Assembly: GCA_003242205.1 (NCBI GenBank)
Contig: QGUR01000275.1
Location: 1-6,116 of the forward strand
Length of the DNA: 6,116 bases
Source: Chloroflexota bacterium
GTDB lineage: Bacteria > Chloroflexota > Anaerolineae > Aggregatilineales > Phototrophicaceae
Direction: 5' to 3'
A program made the translations under genes and the position numbers. The notes under the pieces were generated by a model. That model was not told where the DNA came from and did no database searches. It saw only the letters and a list, made by a program, of their open reading frames with translations. Below are positions 5,804-6,116 of this stretch, piece after piece (the stretch's first letter is position 1; every line of letters begins with the position of its first letter).

Positions 5804-5853
5804 CGGCTGGTTTGTGTTGCCTGCTGCCGCACGGCTTTACCCGGAGGTGCAAG
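5804..5853 (+). promoter_or_regulatory. Riboswitch expression platform with sequestrable ribosome binding site
   Basis: The stretch between the aptamer and the EamA start has no strong hairpin followed by a T-run, so transcription termination is unlikely. AGGTGC (5845-5850), which overlaps the ribosome binding site GGAGG (5843-5847), is exactly complementary to GCACCT (5768-5773) in the aptamer's 3' domain, and a further U-G pair is possible (5774 with 5844). The same aptamer strand pairs with AGGT (5799-5802) when the aptamer is folded. The two pairings exclude each other, which suggests an ON switch: ligand holds GCACCT in the aptamer and frees the ribosome binding site. The complementarity is seen; the mechanism is inferred. 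Confidence 0.6.
5843..5847 (+). promoter_or_regulatory. Ribosome binding site of the EamA transporter (decides a TTG start)
   Basis: GGAGG sits 6 nt before TTG 5854 and 9 nt before TTG 5857. It is the only good site upstream of the conserved EamA N-terminus, so it supports a rare TTG start. It is also the target of the proposed pairing with the riboswitch strand at 5768-5773. Confidence 0.75.
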
Positions 5854-6116
5854 TTGTTGAGCCGTATTTCCCCTCATGGACGCGCCGTTTTGCAGGCGCT
5901 GATCGTCACTTTCCTCTGGTCCACATCATGGGTTCTCATCAAGTTCGGCCTGCGCGACGAAATTCCGGCGCTGACGTTTGCCGGCCTGCGCTATTTCCTC
6001 GCCTTTCTGTGCCTGCTGCCGCTGTTTCTGCGCCGGCGTGAACAACACGCGCAGTTACGCCAGCTTGGCACGATCGGATGGCTACGGCTGCTCCTGCTGG
6101 GCCTGCTTTTCTATAC
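5854..6116 (+). CDS. EamA/DMT-family membrane transporter (partial, N-terminal part only)
   Basis: This is a drug/metabolite transporter superfamily protein of the cytoplasmic membrane; EamA members export amino acids, drugs or other small metabolites and consist of two repeats of five helices. Only the first 87 residues are visible. The translation after the start reads SRISPHGRAVLQALIVTFLW and continues STSWVLIKFGLRDEIPALTF, then AGLRYFLAFLCLLPLFLRRR. This is the usual first helix, with W-S-T-S-W-x-x-I-K-x-G, then P-x-x-(T/F)-x-x-x-R-Y leading the second helix. A third hydrophobic segment runs off the edge. No in-frame ATG or GTG exists nearby. The TTG at 5854 (6 nt after GGAGG) or the next TTG at 5857 (9 nt after) must be the start. 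It is divergent from the sugar operon, has its own promoter, and lies behind a ykkC riboswitch. This points to export of guanidine or of a metabolite linked to the sensed ligand. The substrate is not otherwise readable. Confidence 0.88.
   Translation, partial: MLSRISPHGRAVLQALIVTFLWSTSWVLIKFGLRDEIPALTFAGLRYFLAFLCLLPLFLRRREQHAQLRQLGTIGWLRLLLLGLLFY

Larger units (their letters stand above)
5495..5853. other. Divergent intergenic regulatory region
   Basis: This 359-nt gap between the divergent GH65 and EamA genes holds no convincing protein-coding gene. From left to right it contains the GH65 ribosome binding site, a LacI-type palindrome, a leftward promoter candidate, about 60 nt of unremarkable spacer (5593-5651), a rightward promoter (5652-5680), a ykkC-class riboswitch (5697-5803), and an expression platform ending in the EamA ribosome binding site. 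The short open frames crossing it cover the structured RNA and look like nothing known. Confidence 0.85.

Noticed and set aside
5826..5838. Short GCC/GGC hairpin followed by TTT as a riboswitch-controlled terminator
   Set aside because: The stem is only 3-4 bp and the T-tract three bases, too weak for termination.
5680..5877. 65-codon open frame on the minus strand over the leader
   Set aside because: It covers the ykkC aptamer, whose conserved bases and paired stems explain the sequence better; the peptide resembles nothing.
5814..6041. 75-codon ATG-started open frame on the plus strand over the EamA start
   Set aside because: The overlapping TTG-started frame gives a textbook EamA N-terminus with its own GGAGG site; the ATG frame gives no recognisable protein and does not extend to the edge.
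1..6116. CRISPR array, tRNA or rRNA gene, insertion sequence
   Set aside because: No spaced direct repeats, tRNA-like cloverleaf, rRNA signature or transposase was found on reading both strands.

Overview
The window is a stretch of bacterial chromosome carrying two divergent transcription units. Base composition is moderately GC-rich, genes start with ATG, GTG or TTG, and Shine-Dalgarno sites are clear. The gene set is an alpha-glucoside phosphorylase plus a sugar ABC importer with no ATPase gene beside it. This would suit an Anaerolineae/Chloroflexota-like heterotroph or a similar soil or sediment bacterium. That placement is an impression from protein style and operon layout, because no phylogenetic marker is present.

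Minus strand, about 5592 down to 1: a sugar-uptake operon read right to left. A promoter-like region with a perfect 14-bp palindrome of LacI-family type (5541-5554) precedes a GTG-started GH65 disaccharide phosphorylase (5494-3287). It is followed by a secreted extracellular solute-binding protein (3234-2002), a MalF/UgpA-type permease (1919-840) and a MalG/UgpE-type permease (823 to beyond the left edge). Gaps are 52, 82 and 16 nt. The 82-nt gap holds a perfect 14-bp inverted repeat, and a smaller stem-loop straddles the GH65 stop codon. Inferred logic: the binding protein and two permeases import an alpha-linked glucose disaccharide or oligosaccharide, an ATPase encoded elsewhere powers it, and GH65 phosphorolyses the sugar to beta-glucose 1-phosphate plus an acceptor sugar.

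Plus strand, about 5652 to 6116: a sigma70-like promoter (TTGACG, 17 nt, TATGGT) leads into an RNA that matches the ykkC riboswitch class (guanidine-I and its ppGpp/PRPP/nucleotide-sensing relatives). The RNA has the paired core elements CTAGGGTTCCG and CTGGTCCGAG enclosed by ATGGC/GCCAT. About 50 nt downstream a GGAGG site and a TTG codon start an EamA/DMT-family membrane transporter, cut by the right edge. The aptamer's 3'-domain strand GCACCT (5768-5773) is exactly complementary to the AGGTGC that contains the ribosome binding site (5845-5850), so a ligand-gated translational switch can be proposed from sequence alone. This riboswitch-transporter pair is the most interesting item in the window. 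The ligand subtype is not settled, because the 3' half of the aptamer departs from the textbook guanidine-I pattern.
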